Shown here: positions 1-7,996 of the stretch, piece by piece
How positions within the stretch are numbered: the first letter of the stretch is position 1
How the letters are laid out: the number at the start of each line of letters is the position of its first letter
DNA from: Lachnospiraceae bacterium
GTDB lineage: Bacteria; Bacillota; Clostridia; Lachnospirales; Lachnospiraceae
DNA: 54,375 nucleotides
Assembly: GCA_017521605.1 (NCBI GenBank)
Contig: JAFXCD010000047.1
Location: 1-54,375 of the forward strand
Direction: 5' to 3'
Notes under the pieces: generated by a model
Seen by the model: the letters and a program-made list of their open reading frames with translations, nothing else
Told to the model about the DNA's origin: nothing
Database searches by the model: none
Made by a program: the position numbers and the translations under genes

Positions 1-1
1 G

Positions 2-880
2 AATATGGAAGGCAAGAATGTAACCACTCCTGCAGTAAACGAATTGGCACCTGTAGATAAGTGGATTCTTTCCAAGTTAAATACCTTGGTAAAGGATGTA
101 ACCGACAATATGGAAAGCTTCGAACTGGGTATTGCAGTACAGAAGGTTTACGACTTTATCTGGGATGAGTTCTGTGACTGGTATATCGAAATGGTTAAGC
201 CTCGTCTCTACAATTCTGACGATGCCGTAAGCCAGAATGCAGCCCTTTGGACCTTAAAGACAGTCCTTTTGGATGCATTGAAGTTATTACATCCTTACAT
301 GCCTTTCATTACCGAGGAAATCTTCTGCACGCTTCAGAGCGAAGAAGAGTCCATTATGATCAGCAAGTGGCCTGAGTACACAGCAGACAGAAGTTTTGCA
401 AAGGAAGAAAAGGATATTGAAACTATCAAGGAAGCAGTTCGTGGTATCCGTAACATCCGTAGCGAAATGAATGTAGCACCCAGCCGTAAGGCAATGTGTA
501 TTGTAGTTAGTGAAAGTGAAGATATCCGCAATACTTTTACCGAAGGTAAGCTCTTCTTTGCATCATTGGCTTATGCAAATGAAGTATTGATTCAATCTGA
601 TAAGGAAGGTATTGCACAGGATGCGGTATCCGTGGTGATTCCCGGTGCGGTTGTATACATTCCTTTTGCAGAATTGGTTGACATTGCACAGGAAATTGAA
701 CGTTTACAGAAGGAAGAGAAGCGTCTCCAAGGTGAACTTGCTCGTGTAAATGGTATGCTTTCCAATGAGAAGTTTGTTTCCAAGGCACCTGCAGCTAAGA
801 TTGAAGAAGAAAAAGCTAAGCTTGCAAAATACACCCAGATGATGGAACAGGTAAAAGAGCGTTTGGCTCAGTTACAGTAA
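2..880 (+). CDS. valS: valine-tRNA ligase, C-terminal part (5' end outside window)
   Basis: The window opens inside this gene, and about 292 codons remain of a family usually near 880 residues. What remains is the class I anticodon-binding helical domain (KWILSKLNTLVKDV, then DFIWDEFCDWYIEMVKPRL) followed by a charged C-terminal coiled coil (EIERLQKEEKRLQGEL), the tRNA-binding arm typical of ValRS. The HIGH and KMSKS catalytic motifs lie upstream and are not visible. The full enzyme charges tRNA-Val in the cytoplasm. It is followed by a perfect hairpin and then folC, an arrangement common in Firmicutes. The ATG at position 5 is internal, not a start. Confidence 0.95.
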   Translation, partial: NMEGKNVTTPAVNELAPVDKWILSKLNTLVKDVTDNMESFELGIAVQKVYDFIWDEFCDWYIEMVKPRLYNSDDAVSQNAALWTLKTVLLDALKLLHPYMPFITEEIFCTLQSEEESIMISKWPEYTADRSFAKEEKDIETIKEAVRGIRNIRSEMNVAPSRKAMCIVVSESEDIRNTFTEGKLFFASLAYANEVLIQSDKEGIAQDAVSVVIPGAVVYIPFAELVDIAQEIERLQKEEKRLQGELARVNGMLSNEKFVSKAPAAKIEEEKAKLAKYTQMMEQVKERLAQLQ

Positions 881-886
881 GAAAGG

Positions 887-910
887 CGCCCCCTCTGCAT
901 GGAGGGGGCG
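887..910 (+). terminator. GC-rich hairpin between valS and folC
   Basis: A perfect 9-bp stem (887-895 pairs with 902-910) has a 6-nt loop and starts 6 nt after the valS stop. No T-run follows, so it may act as a weak or Rho-type terminator, an attenuator or an RNA-stability element rather than a classical intrinsic terminator. It covers the in-frame ATG at 899, which argues against that codon as the folC start. Confidence 0.55.
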
Positions 911-925
911 ATTGAAAGGAAAACT

Positions 926-2248
926 ATGGAGAAACAGGTGCTTAACTCCTATGAGCAGGCAGTTGACTACATCTTTAACGTGCCTCGTTTTACAAAAAAG
1001 AATACCATGGCCGATACAAAGGCTTTTTTAGAAAAATTAGAGAATCCGGACCGGGACCTGAAAATCATTCATGTAGCAGGTACCAATGGGAAGGGTTCTG
1101 TTTGTGCGTATATACGCAGTGTTTTGGAGGCTGCCGGTAAGAAAGTGGCAGTGTTTACTTCTCCGCACCTGGTGGATGTGAGAGAGCGCTTTATTATAGA
1201 TGGTGAAATGATTAGTAAGGAAGCCTTTTATGAGGCTTTTCAAGTCATTTATAATTTATTAGACTGGAAAGAATTGGAGGCGGGGGAAGGCTATCATCCT
1301 ACCTTCTTTGAATATATGTTTTTTATTGCCATGCTGGTGTTTAAGAAAAGTGCACCGGATTATTGTATCCTGGAAACCGGGCTGGGCGGCAGATTGGATG
1401 CTACCAATGCTGTTTACAAGAAAGAGCTGGCGGTAATTACCCGTATCAGCCTGGAGCACACAGAGTATCTGGGGGATACCCTGGCACAGATTGCAGGAGA
1501 AAAAGCCGGAATTATGAAGGAAAATACACCCGTAGTTTTTGCAGATACGGATGAGACTGTAACACAGGTTTTCCTCGAAAAGGCAAAAGATTTGTCGTGT
1601 ATGTGTTTCCCAGTGTCGAAATCCCACTATACATTATTAAATTTTAAGAATAAAAGCATTGATTTTTCTTATAATTCTCGTTATGATTATAATGTTAATA
1701 TACATTTAAATACATTGGCCAAATATCAGATGGAAAATTGTGCACTGGCACTTAGAGCTATAGAGGTGCTGGATGTAGATAGAGAGATTTCACATAAGGT
1801 GTTGGTCAAGGGCGTGGAACAGACATATTGGCCCGGTAGAATGGAAGAAGTACTGCCGGAGATTTTTGTAGATGGTGCACATAATGCAGATGGCGTGAGA
1901 GCCTTTTTGGAAACGGTGAGTGAGGATGACTTTGAAGGAAAACGTAGCCTTTTGTTTAGTGTGGTTTCTGATAAGGATTATGCCTGTATGTTGGAAAAGC
2001 TTGCAGAGTCAGGTCTGTTTCACAGGATATACTTGGCACAGATGGGCAATTATCGTGCTACATCATTGGAAGAAATGAAACGTTATTTATCGAAGTATTA
2101 CAGGGGAGAAATCGTTCTTTATGATACTGTAAAGGTTGCCTTTGAAGCGGTAAAAGAGAAGAAACTTAGAGATGAGCGTGTATATATAGTGGGTTCCCTG
2201 TATTTGGTAGGGGAGATAAAGGAGTACGTAAACGATGATAAACTTTGA
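926..2248 (+). CDS. folC: bifunctional folylpolyglutamate synthase / dihydrofolate synthase
   Basis: FolC adds glutamate to dihydropteroate and to reduced folates in the cytoplasm, using ATP. The Mur-ligase-like P-loop is visible (HVAGTNGKGS), followed by FTSPHLVDVRERF, the ETGLGGRLDATN motif and, near the C-terminus, VDGAHNADG. The length (440 residues) fits the family. I chose ATG 926 because GAAAGGA lies just upstream, whereas the in-frame ATG at 899 sits inside a stable hairpin. The last 14 nt overlap the following 53-codon ORF, which suggests translational coupling. Confidence 0.93.
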   Translation: MEKQVLNSYEQAVDYIFNVPRFTKKNTMADTKAFLEKLENPDRDLKIIHVAGTNGKGSVCAYIRSVLEAAGKKVAVFTSPHLVDVRERFIIDGEMISKEAFYEAFQVIYNLLDWKELEAGEGYHPTFFEYMFFIAMLVFKKSAPDYCILETGLGGRLDATNAVYKKELAVITRISLEHTEYLGDTLAQIAGEKAGIMKENTPVVFADTDETVTQVFLEKAKDLSCMCFPVSKSHYTLLNFKNKSIDFSYNSRYDYNVNIHLNTLAKYQMENCALALRAIEVLDVDREISHKVLVKGVEQTYWPGRMEEVLPEIFVDGAHNADGVRAFLETVSEDDFEGKRSLLFSVVSDKDYACMLEKLAESGLFHRIYLAQMGNYRATSLEEMKRYLSKYYRGEIVLYDTVKVAFEAVKEKKLRDERVYIVGSLYLVGEIKEYVNDDKL

Positions 2249-2396
2249 AGAAGAATTGAAGAAATTTCATCCCAGTCCTGAAGTAGAGGATATTACAGAT
2301 ACCATTTATAACCAGGACATGACGGATTTGGCAGACTTATTGGTTAAGCTGGTTAAGGAAGAAAAGGAAGAAAGAGAAAGCGAAGCAAATGCATAA
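2235..2396 (+). CDS. small acidic protein of unknown function (53 aa)
   Basis: This short ORF begins at an ATG inside the end of folC (14-nt overlap) and ends with TAA at 2394-2396. The predicted product starts MINFEEELKKFHPSPEVEDI and is predominantly helical, with a Lys/Glu-rich tail (VKEEKEERESEANA). A possible GGAG lies at 2220-2223, 11 nt upstream of the ATG. Its overlap with folC and the tidy 24-nt gap to the next gene, which has its own GGAGG, make it more likely real than chance. I do not recognise the family. Coding status is inferred from context only. Confidence 0.6.
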   Translation: MINFEEELKKFHPSPEVEDITDTIYNQDMTDLADLLVKLVKEEKEERESEANA

Positions 2397-2420
2397 TTGG
2401 TAGCACAATAGGAGGATTAT

Positions 2421-3827
2421 ATGTTTTGTTATAATTGTGGCTGCCGTTTGTCAGAGCATGATTTTTGTACATCTTGTGGTGTGGATACAGGAAGATACAA
2501 GAAAATTATGTACTTAGCCAATATGTATTACAATGACGGACTGGATAAGGCCAAGGTAAGGGACCTGACCGGTGCGGTGACAAGCTTACGGCAGAGTTTA
2601 AAGTTTAATAAGAATAATGTTGACGCAAGAAATCTATTGGGTCTGGTCTACTTTGAAATGGGTGAAATGGTAGCGGCTCTTTGCGAGTGGATTATCAGTA
2701 AAAATCTGAAGGCAGAGAAGAATGTAGCAGATGATTATTTGAGTTATGTGCAGTCCAGTGCAGCCAGACTGGATTCCATTAATCAGACCATTAAAAAATA
2801 CAATCAGGCACTGGCTTACTGTCAGCAGGGTAGTAAGGATTTGGCAATTATTCAGTTAAAGAAAGTATTGTCAATGAATCCCAAGTTTATACGTGCTCAT
2901 CAGCTCTTGGCACTTTTGTATATGGATGCAGAGCAGTGGGACAGAGCTAAAAGAGAATTGGCAAAATGCATTAATCTGGACCGCAATAATACCCAGACAT
3001 TAGTGTATTTACGTGAAGTAGATAATATCCTGTCGCCGGAGGATGGTGTAAAACCGGCTAGGAAAAAGCAGGATGAAGCAGTTCGGTATCAGAGTGATAA
3101 TGAGATTATTATTCAGCCTATGGGGGTTAAGGAACCCAAGAGAAGTGGTGCCGGTACATTGTTGAATATAGGTATTGGGCTTTGTATTGGTGCTGCAGCT
3201 ATGTACTTTTTGGTAGTTCCTTCTGTGCGTACAAATGTACAGAATGAAGCACAGGCAGAAGTGGCTCAGATTGGTAACCAGATAGATGCAAAAAATACCG
3301 CTATTGCAGAACTGGAGAATCAGTTAAAGGATTTGCAGGATAGTAACAAGACTTTACAGGATGAACTGAGCGGATATGCAGGTACGGATGGTACCCTAAA
3401 GAGTATGGAAGACTTGATTAATGCAGCCACCCTATATTTGAGTGGGGAAGATATAGTAAAGGCTTCCGATGCTTTAGAAAAAGTAAAGGAAGAAGTTGTA
3501 TTGGAAGAAACCTCCAATGCTTTCCAAAATTTATATAATGCATTACATCAGGCTATTGCACCTCAGATTGTGGAGAGCTGCTATGAGCAGGGCTATGATG
3601 CATATACTGCCAAGAATTATGAAGAAGCTGCTAATTTATTGGGCAGAGTCATTAAGTATGATGAAATGCATGGTAACGCATTTTATTATTATGCACAGTC
3701 ATGCAGACAATTAGAACGCAATGATGAAGCTATACGAGCATACCGCAAGGTACTTGAATTGGTGCCGGCAGATACAGAGCGTGCGAAAACAGCACAGAAC
3801 CATCTGAACCGCTTACAAGCAAACTAA
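2421..3827 (+). CDS. zinc-ribbon, TPR-repeat membrane protein
   Basis: This 468-residue protein has three parts. The N-terminus is a zinc ribbon with two CxxC pairs (C3/C6 and C16/C19). Residues roughly 30-200 are TPR-like helical repeats (for example DARNLLGLVYFEMGEMVAAL and AHQLLALLYMDAEQWDRAK). One membrane segment follows at about 245-265. The rest is outside the membrane: a coiled coil (AELENQLKDLQDSNKTLQDEL) and two or three more TPRs at the C-terminus (NAFYYYAQSCRQLERNDEAI). It probably scaffolds a complex across the membrane, but no partner is visible. AGGAGG lies 6 nt before the ATG. A strong terminator ends this unit before spoIIAA. Confidence 0.8.
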   Translation: MFCYNCGCRLSEHDFCTSCGVDTGRYKKIMYLANMYYNDGLDKAKVRDLTGAVTSLRQSLKFNKNNVDARNLLGLVYFEMGEMVAALCEWIISKNLKAEKNVADDYLSYVQSSAARLDSINQTIKKYNQALAYCQQGSKDLAIIQLKKVLSMNPKFIRAHQLLALLYMDAEQWDRAKRELAKCINLDRNNTQTLVYLREVDNILSPEDGVKPARKKQDEAVRYQSDNEIIIQPMGVKEPKRSGAGTLLNIGIGLCIGAAAMYFLVVPSVRTNVQNEAQAEVAQIGNQIDAKNTAIAELENQLKDLQDSNKTLQDELSGYAGTDGTLKSMEDLINAATLYLSGEDIVKASDALEKVKEEVVLEETSNAFQNLYNALHQAIAPQIVESCYEQGYDAYTAKNYEEAANLLGRVIKYDEMHGNAFYYYAQSCRQLERNDEAIRAYRKVLELVPADTERAKTAQNHLNRLQAN

Positions 3828-3854
3828 AGAGAAATAAAATAAAGTACAAAAGAG

Positions 3855-3886
3855 AAGGGACATATAGGATACTATATGTCCCTTTT
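3855..3886 (+). terminator. intrinsic terminator after the TPR gene
   Basis: A 12-bp stem (3855-3866 with 3873-3884) and a 6-nt loop run into TTTT (3883-3886). It separates the TPR gene from the spoIIA operon, so spoIIAA must have its own promoter in 3887-3944. I could not assign that promoter. Confidence 0.85.
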
Positions 3887-3944
3887 AGCTGCCCTCCTTT
3901 TGTAGAATGGAGGAACAAATTGTAGAGAAGAGAGGAAGGTTAGT

Positions 3945-4250
3945 ATGGAAGAATTTCAGGTAGTAGATAATTGTTTAATGGTGAAGCTTCCGGAGGAAAT
4001 AGACCATTATCGGACAGGGTACATATGCGAGAAAGCAGATTGGTATATTGTGAAACAGAATGTAGAGCATGTGGTTTTTGATTTTGGTACAACCAAGTTT
4101 ATGGATTCCTCAGGAATTGGATTAATTATGGGGCGGTATAAAAAGATAAGCTGTTTTGGAGGGAAGGTTTTTGTTTTACATCCGGACAAGCAGATTAAGC
4201 GGATGTTGTTAATGGCAGGTATGGAACAGCTGGTAGAGATTGTAGAGTAG
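3945..4250 (+). CDS. spoIIAA: anti-sigma-F factor antagonist SpoIIAA
   Basis: This 101-residue STAS-domain protein carries the conserved phospho-acceptor motif FMDSSGIGLIMGRYK, with the expected phosphorylated serine at about S56. In its unphosphorylated form SpoIIAA binds SpoIIAB and frees sigma-F in the forespore. It is slightly shorter than the Bacillus protein (117 aa). It is the first gene of the canonical trio spoIIAA-spoIIAB-sigF, with 10-nt gaps between genes. Confidence 0.95.
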   Translation: MEEFQVVDNCLMVKLPEEIDHYRTGYICEKADWYIVKQNVEHVVFDFGTTKFMDSSGIGLIMGRYKKISCFGGKVFVLHPDKQIKRMLLMAGMEQLVEIVE

Positions 4251-4260
4251 GAGGAGAAGA

Positions 4261-4752
4261 ATGAAAAACGAGATGAAAATAGAATTTGATGCAATATCCA
4301 TAAATGAGGGATTTGCCAGGGTGGCAGTAGCAGCTTTTGTTTCTGCCATGAACCCTACAATGGAGGAATTGGCGGATATTAAAACAGCTGTTTCAGAAGC
4401 AGTAACCAATGCAATTATCCATGGTTATGAAAACCTATACGGGTATGGGAAACATGGAGATAGGGTGCCGGCTTACGAGACGATACATCCCGGCAAGGTG
4501 TACATGCATTGCGAAATAAAAGAAGATACTTGCTACATAGTGATTCAGGATAAAGGGAAAGGCATTGTCGATGTGGATAAGGCTATGGAGCCACTTTTTA
4601 CTTCGAAGCCGGAATACAATCGTTCCGGTATGGGTTTTGCTTTTATGGAAGCCTTTATGGATGATTTGGAGGTGTTTAGTGAAGAGGGCAGGGGAACTGT
4701 GGTGAAAATGCAGAAAAAAATAGGCGTCGGTTCCTGGATTGAAGCCTGTTAG
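4261..4752 (+). CDS. spoIIAB: anti-sigma-F factor SpoIIAB (serine kinase)
   Basis: This is a GHKL-fold kinase that holds sigma-F inactive and phosphorylates SpoIIAA. The N-box region (SEAVTNAIIHGYE), the G1-type box (DKGKGI) and the G2 region (RSGMGFAFMEAFMDD) are present. At 163 residues it is longer than the usual 146 or so. The extra length is mostly a stretch of about 16 residues right after HGYE (around residues 59-77), where the Bacillus protein has only a short turn. The ATG sits 10 nt after the spoIIAA stop, behind GGAGGAG. Confidence 0.95.
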   Translation: MKNEMKIEFDAISINEGFARVAVAAFVSAMNPTMEELADIKTAVSEAVTNAIIHGYENLYGYGKHGDRVPAYETIHPGKVYMHCEIKEDTCYIVIQDKGKGIVDVDKAMEPLFTSKPEYNRSGMGFAFMEAFMDDLEVFSEEGRGTVVKMQKKIGVGSWIEAC

Positions 4753-4762
4753 GTGGTGATGT

Positions 4763-5491
4763 ATGGAAGAGGTGTCAGTACTAATTGCAAAGTCACAACA
4801 AGGGGATAAAGAAGCAAGAGGAGTACTGATTGAAAAGAATTTGGGACTGGTACATGCCATTGTGCGACGGTTTATAGGAAGAGGTGTAGAAGCGGAGGAT
4901 TTATTTCAAATCGGAACTATCGGTTTAATTAAAGCCATTGATAATTTTGACTTAAGCTTTGATGTAAAGTTTTCCACTTATGCAGTGCCATTAATTACCG
5001 GAGAGATTAAAAGGTTTTTGCGAGATGACGGAATCGTAAAAATATCCCGTACCATTAAAGAACAAAGCCAGAAGTTGAAACTTTTGCGACAAAGTATGCA
5101 GGTAAAGTTGGGGCGGGAACCTACCCTTCAGGAGCTGATGACAGAGTCTGGATATACAATGGAAGAAATTGTTATGGCCACGGAGGCAGATTGTAAGGTA
5201 GAATCTATTTATACCAACGTATATCAGAATGATGGTAATCAAGTAGCTCTGGTGGATATGTTGGGAAAGGAAGATAATGAAAAAGAGGAACTGTTAAATA
5301 AGATGCTTTTGCGGCAATTAATCGGTAAACTAAATGAGAAGGAAACGCTGTTAATACAGATGCGTTATTTTCAGGATAAAACTCAGACCGAAGTGGCAAA
5401 GTGTATGGGTATTAGCCAGGTACAGGTGAGCAGACTGGAAAAAAAGATACTTCTCAGTATGAGAAAATACGCTGAAGGCAAGGTTTGTTAA
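4763..5491 (+). CDS. sigF: RNA polymerase sigma-F factor
   Basis: This is the first forespore-specific sigma factor (242 residues). Region 2 (EDLFQIGTIGLIKAIDNFDLSFDVKFSTYAVPLITGEIKR is the stretch around residues 40-80), region 3 (REPTLQELMTESGYTMEEI) and region 4 helix-turn-helix (TQTEVAKCMGISQVQVSRLEKK) are all intact. It is controlled by the two genes immediately upstream. A GGTGGTG element precedes the ATG. No clear terminator follows, and the next gene has its own sigma-A-like promoter. Confidence 0.95.
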   Translation: MEEVSVLIAKSQQGDKEARGVLIEKNLGLVHAIVRRFIGRGVEAEDLFQIGTIGLIKAIDNFDLSFDVKFSTYAVPLITGEIKRFLRDDGIVKISRTIKEQSQKLKLLRQSMQVKLGREPTLQELMTESGYTMEEIVMATEADCKVESIYTNVYQNDGNQVALVDMLGKEDNEKEELLNKMLLRQLIGKLNEKETLLIQMRYFQDKTQTEVAKCMGISQVQVSRLEKKILLSMRKYAEGKVC

Positions 5492-5518
5492 GATTTCCTA
5501 AAGAAAGAAACTTAGCAC

Positions 5519-5547
5519 TTCACAAGAGGAGAGTTTTTGTTTATACT
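5519..5547 (+). promoter_or_regulatory. sigma-A-type promoter for the GH25 gene
   Basis: TTCACA (5519-5524), a 17-nt spacer and TATACT (5542-5547) give good matches to -35 and -10 boxes. They leave about 45 nt of leader before the GH25 ATG at 5600. Confidence 0.6.
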
Positions 5548-5599
5548 GATGTAGAAAGCTGTAAATGGAAACAGTTTAGAAAGGGTAGGGGTACAAAGG

Positions 5600-6715
5600 A
5601 TGTTAATTGAAGAACAACGGGATGATTTGCAACAACCCGAACGTTTGAGAGAAAGGAAACGTAAAAGAAAGAGAAAAAATTTATCTATGATTATGCTGGT
5701 TGTGAGTATTTTATTGTTTTTAACAGTTATCATAATTAGTATAGTATTATATATTTGGGTGGATAAGAAACTACAGATGGTTTCTGAAGAGACAGAAGTG
5801 ATTTCGGAAGTTGTGGTGAATCAGCCGGAAACCATTAGTGAGGAAGAATTGAAGAACTTACTGGAGGAGGCAAGGCGTGAAGGGGCAGACGAGGTTTTGG
5901 AGCGCCTTGCAGAAAGCATTAACAGTAGTGCTACCATTACCAATGCTTTGCGTCCCTTGTATAAGGATCAATTAGTGGTAGCAAGTGAAGGTGCCTATCA
6001 CTTTATACCAATTAATCCTGATTTGAAGAAGAATGACTATAAGGAAGAGAATTTAAAAATTTTAAGTAATGGTCTGGTAGAGTATGTAGAGAATGATGTG
6101 ATTATTTCCCACAAAGGAATAGATGTGTCCAAGCACCAGGGAGAAATCGACTGGGAAAAAGTGGCAGCAGATGGTGTGGAGTTTGCCTTTATTCGTGTAG
6201 GCAATCGTGGATATGGTTCTGGCGCAATTGTGGAAGATCCGCAGTTTGAGGCCAATATAGTAGGCGCCATAACTCATGGTGTTAAGGTGGGAGTCTATTT
6301 CTTTTCCCAGGCGATTACGGTAGAGGAAGCTCAGGAAGAAGCCCGATTTGTATTAGAAAAGGTGGCTCCGTACAAGATTACCTGTCCCATTGTATTGGAT
6401 GTGGAGAAGGTGGATGACAGTGAAGCTCGTATGAATAAGATTTCTACAGAGCAGAGAACCACCAATACTTTGGCATTTTTACAGGAAATAGAGGCTGCCG
6501 GTTACAAAACCATGTTGTACCACAATATGGAAATGGCTACTATGAAGCTGGATATGACACAGCTGGAAAAGTATCAAAAATGGTTTGCTTACTACAATAA
6601 GGAACTATATTATCCATATGCGTATGATGTGTGGCAGTATTCAGACAAAGGAAAAGTGGATGGCATTAATGGAGATGTAGATATGAATATATCCTTCAGT
6701 TTATGGGAGGATTAA
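5600..6715 (+). CDS. membrane-anchored GH25 lysozyme (muramidase)
   Basis: This 371-residue protein has a very basic cytoplasmic start (RERKRKRKRKN), one membrane segment at about 30-52, a glutamate-rich stalk, and from about residue 172 a glycoside hydrolase 25 domain. That domain starts GIDVSKHQGEIDW (D175) and contains the DxE catalytic pair (IVLDVEKV, D267/E269). Family members cut the beta-1,4 bond between MurNAc and GlcNAc in peptidoglycan. The anchor suggests an outer-surface role in wall remodelling or spore engulfment, which I infer only from the adjacent sigF and spoVA genes. A strong terminator follows. Confidence 0.88.
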   Translation: MLIEEQRDDLQQPERLRERKRKRKRKNLSMIMLVVSILLFLTVIIISIVLYIWVDKKLQMVSEETEVISEVVVNQPETISEEELKNLLEEARREGADEVLERLAESINSSATITNALRPLYKDQLVVASEGAYHFIPINPDLKKNDYKEENLKILSNGLVEYVENDVIISHKGIDVSKHQGEIDWEKVAADGVEFAFIRVGNRGYGSGAIVEDPQFEANIVGAITHGVKVGVYFFSQAITVEEAQEEARFVLEKVAPYKITCPIVLDVEKVDDSEARMNKISTEQRTTNTLAFLQEIEAAGYKTMLYHNMEMATMKLDMTQLEKYQKWFAYYNKELYYPYAYDVWQYSDKGKVDGINGDVDMNISFSLWED

Positions 6716-6720
6716 ACGGA

Positions 6721-6748
6721 GAGGACGTTCTGAAACGTCCTCTTTTTT
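6721..6748 (+). terminator. intrinsic terminator after the GH25 gene
   Basis: A 9-bp stem (6721-6729 with 6734-6742) and a 4-nt loop are followed by six T (6743-6748). Confidence 0.92.
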
Positions 6749-6777
6749 GTATAATTTAAATAAATTTGCAAAGAATA
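6749..6777 (+). promoter_or_regulatory. candidate sigma-G-type promoter for spoVAA
   Basis: GTATA (6749-6753) matches the forespore -35 pattern GHATR. After 17 nt comes AAGAATA (6771-6777), 5 of 7 matches to CATAATA. A sigma-G origin is expected for spoVA genes, and the same geometry occurs before spoVAD. This is inferred from consensus only. Confidence 0.4.
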
Positions 6778-6810
6778 AGACCATGATGAAATGAGAGGAT
6801 ATGGTTTGTT

Positions 6811-7434
6811 TTGAAGGAGATTGTGCTCTATTTAAAGTGTAAGGAAAATGTGGAGATACAGAAAAAGGATGTCCTATTAAAGGATGTTGCCACTATAGAA
6901 TGTGAAGAAAAAAATATTTGTAACAAATGCAAGGAACTTCATGTGTATCATTTTGAGGAAGAAAATAAGAGGGCGGTAATCAGTGCCCTAAAGGTAATCC
7001 AGCTAATCTGTAAGGAATATCCCGAAGTATTGGTACAGTCTATTGGGGAGACAGATACCTTGATAGAGCAGGTAAAGGTGGGTGCCTATAAGGGCTGGAA
7101 GCAATGGATCAGGGTTGTTGTAGTATGTTTAATCAGCTTTTTCGGAACAGCTTTTACCATTATTGCATATAACAATGATGCAGGCGTTATGGACATCTTT
7201 GAAAAGGTATATCTGGCTGTATTAAATGAAAAGCCTCCTGGAGTGGATGTTTTGGAGATTTCATATGCTATAGGATTAGCAGCAGGTATTATTGTTTTCT
7301 TTAATCATATCGGTGGACGAAGAATAACAAAGGATCCGACACCTATCGAAGTATCCATGAGAAATTATGAACGAGATGTCAATCAGACATTAATTGAAAC
7401 TGCAGATAGAGAGGGATTGGAAGAGGATGTTTAA
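6811..7434 (+). CDS. spoVAA: stage V sporulation protein AA
   Basis: This 207-residue protein has a soluble N-terminal domain (about 1-95) containing a CxxC pair (NICNKCKE), then two membrane helices (about 105-125 and 150-172) and a charged C-terminal tail. That is the SpoVAA layout. SpoVA proteins form the inner-membrane channel that moves Ca-dipicolinate into the forespore and out at germination. TTG at 6811 is the only start codon after the in-frame TGA at 6787, with GAGAGGA 11 nt upstream. The stop overlaps the spoVAB start. Confidence 0.85.
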   Translation: MKEIVLYLKCKENVEIQKKDVLLKDVATIECEEKNICNKCKELHVYHFEEENKRAVISALKVIQLICKEYPEVLVQSIGETDTLIEQVKVGAYKGWKQWIRVVVVCLISFFGTAFTIIAYNNDAGVMDIFEKVYLAVLNEKPPGVDVLEISYAIGLAAGIIVFFNHIGGRRITKDPTPIEVSMRNYERDVNQTLIETADREGLEEDV

Positions 7435-7897
7435 GCTTTTAGGATTAGGCTTTGGAGGACTTTGTTTCGGATTGTTGAGTGCGGCGGGTGTTTTCACAAT
7501 CTTAACAGCAGTAGGATTAATTCCACGTTTTGTGGGAAAGACACATTCTGCGAAGGAAATTTTTTTGTATGAAAATTTAATTATTTTGGGAACCATAACA
7601 GGTGGTGTGTTTAGTCTTTTTGGTGATCAGCTTAAACTGGGTGCATGGTTACAAAACATATTAGCACCTGATATAGCCACATGGCTGTCCAGAGGAATCT
7701 TAATGATGGCGGGACTTTTTGCAGGGATGTTTATTGGGTGTCTGGCACTTGCAATTGCAGAGATGTTGGACAGTATTCCCATATTTACCAGGCGTATCGC
7801 TTTTCGGCATGGGTTGGGGTTTATGATATTAAGTATTGCAATGGGAAAGTTATTTGGAACACTTTATTTCTTTATTAAGAATATAGTGACGGATTAG
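7427..7897 (+). CDS. spoVAB: stage V sporulation protein AB
   Basis: This 156-residue hydrophobic protein has about four membrane helices, and its short length and position match SpoVAB. I chose ATG 7427 (MFKLLGLGFGGLCFG) because AGAGG precedes it and it overlaps the spoVAA stop by 8 nt. The upstream in-frame ATG at 7394 would add a non-hydrophobic extension inside spoVAA. It presumably acts with SpoVAA and SpoVAC in the dipicolinate channel. Confidence 0.83.
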   Translation: MFKLLGLGFGGLCFGLLSAAGVFTILTAVGLIPRFVGKTHSAKEIFLYENLIILGTITGGVFSLFGDQLKLGAWLQNILAPDIATWLSRGILMMAGLFAGMFIGCLALAIAEMLDSIPIFTRRIAFRHGLGFMILSIAMGKLFGTLYFFIKNIVTD

Positions 7898-7900
7898 TGT

Positions 7901-7962
7901 GAAAAATCAAAGATTTTTCAATTTTCATTTGAGCAGTAACATAAGCGCTGCATATGTTATGC
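7901..7962 (+). other. two short hairpins in the spoVAB-spoVAC gap
   Basis: The first is GAAAAATC (7901-7908) pairing with 7912-7919 over a 3-nt loop, followed by an AT-rich stretch. It could be a weak terminator. The second pairs TAACATA (7937-7943) with TATGTTA (7953-7959). I see no confident promoter, so spoVAC may be read through from spoVAB. Confidence 0.4.
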
Positions 7963-7996
7963 GTGGGAATTAATATGTAGAAGGGAGAATTCAAAA

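Noticed and set aside
899-925. ATG 899 as the folC start
   Set aside because: It lies in the loop of a 9-bp GC-rich hairpin and has no ribosome site. ATG 926 fits FolC homologues better.
3887-3944. Sigma-H promoter for spoIIAA
   Set aside because: A GAAT element is present near 3904, but no AGGA-type -35 lies at the right distance.
7636-7878. Alternative plus-strand frame within spoVAB
   Set aside because: It is Cys- and His-rich shadow coding with no start signal, and SpoVAB in the other frame is convincing.
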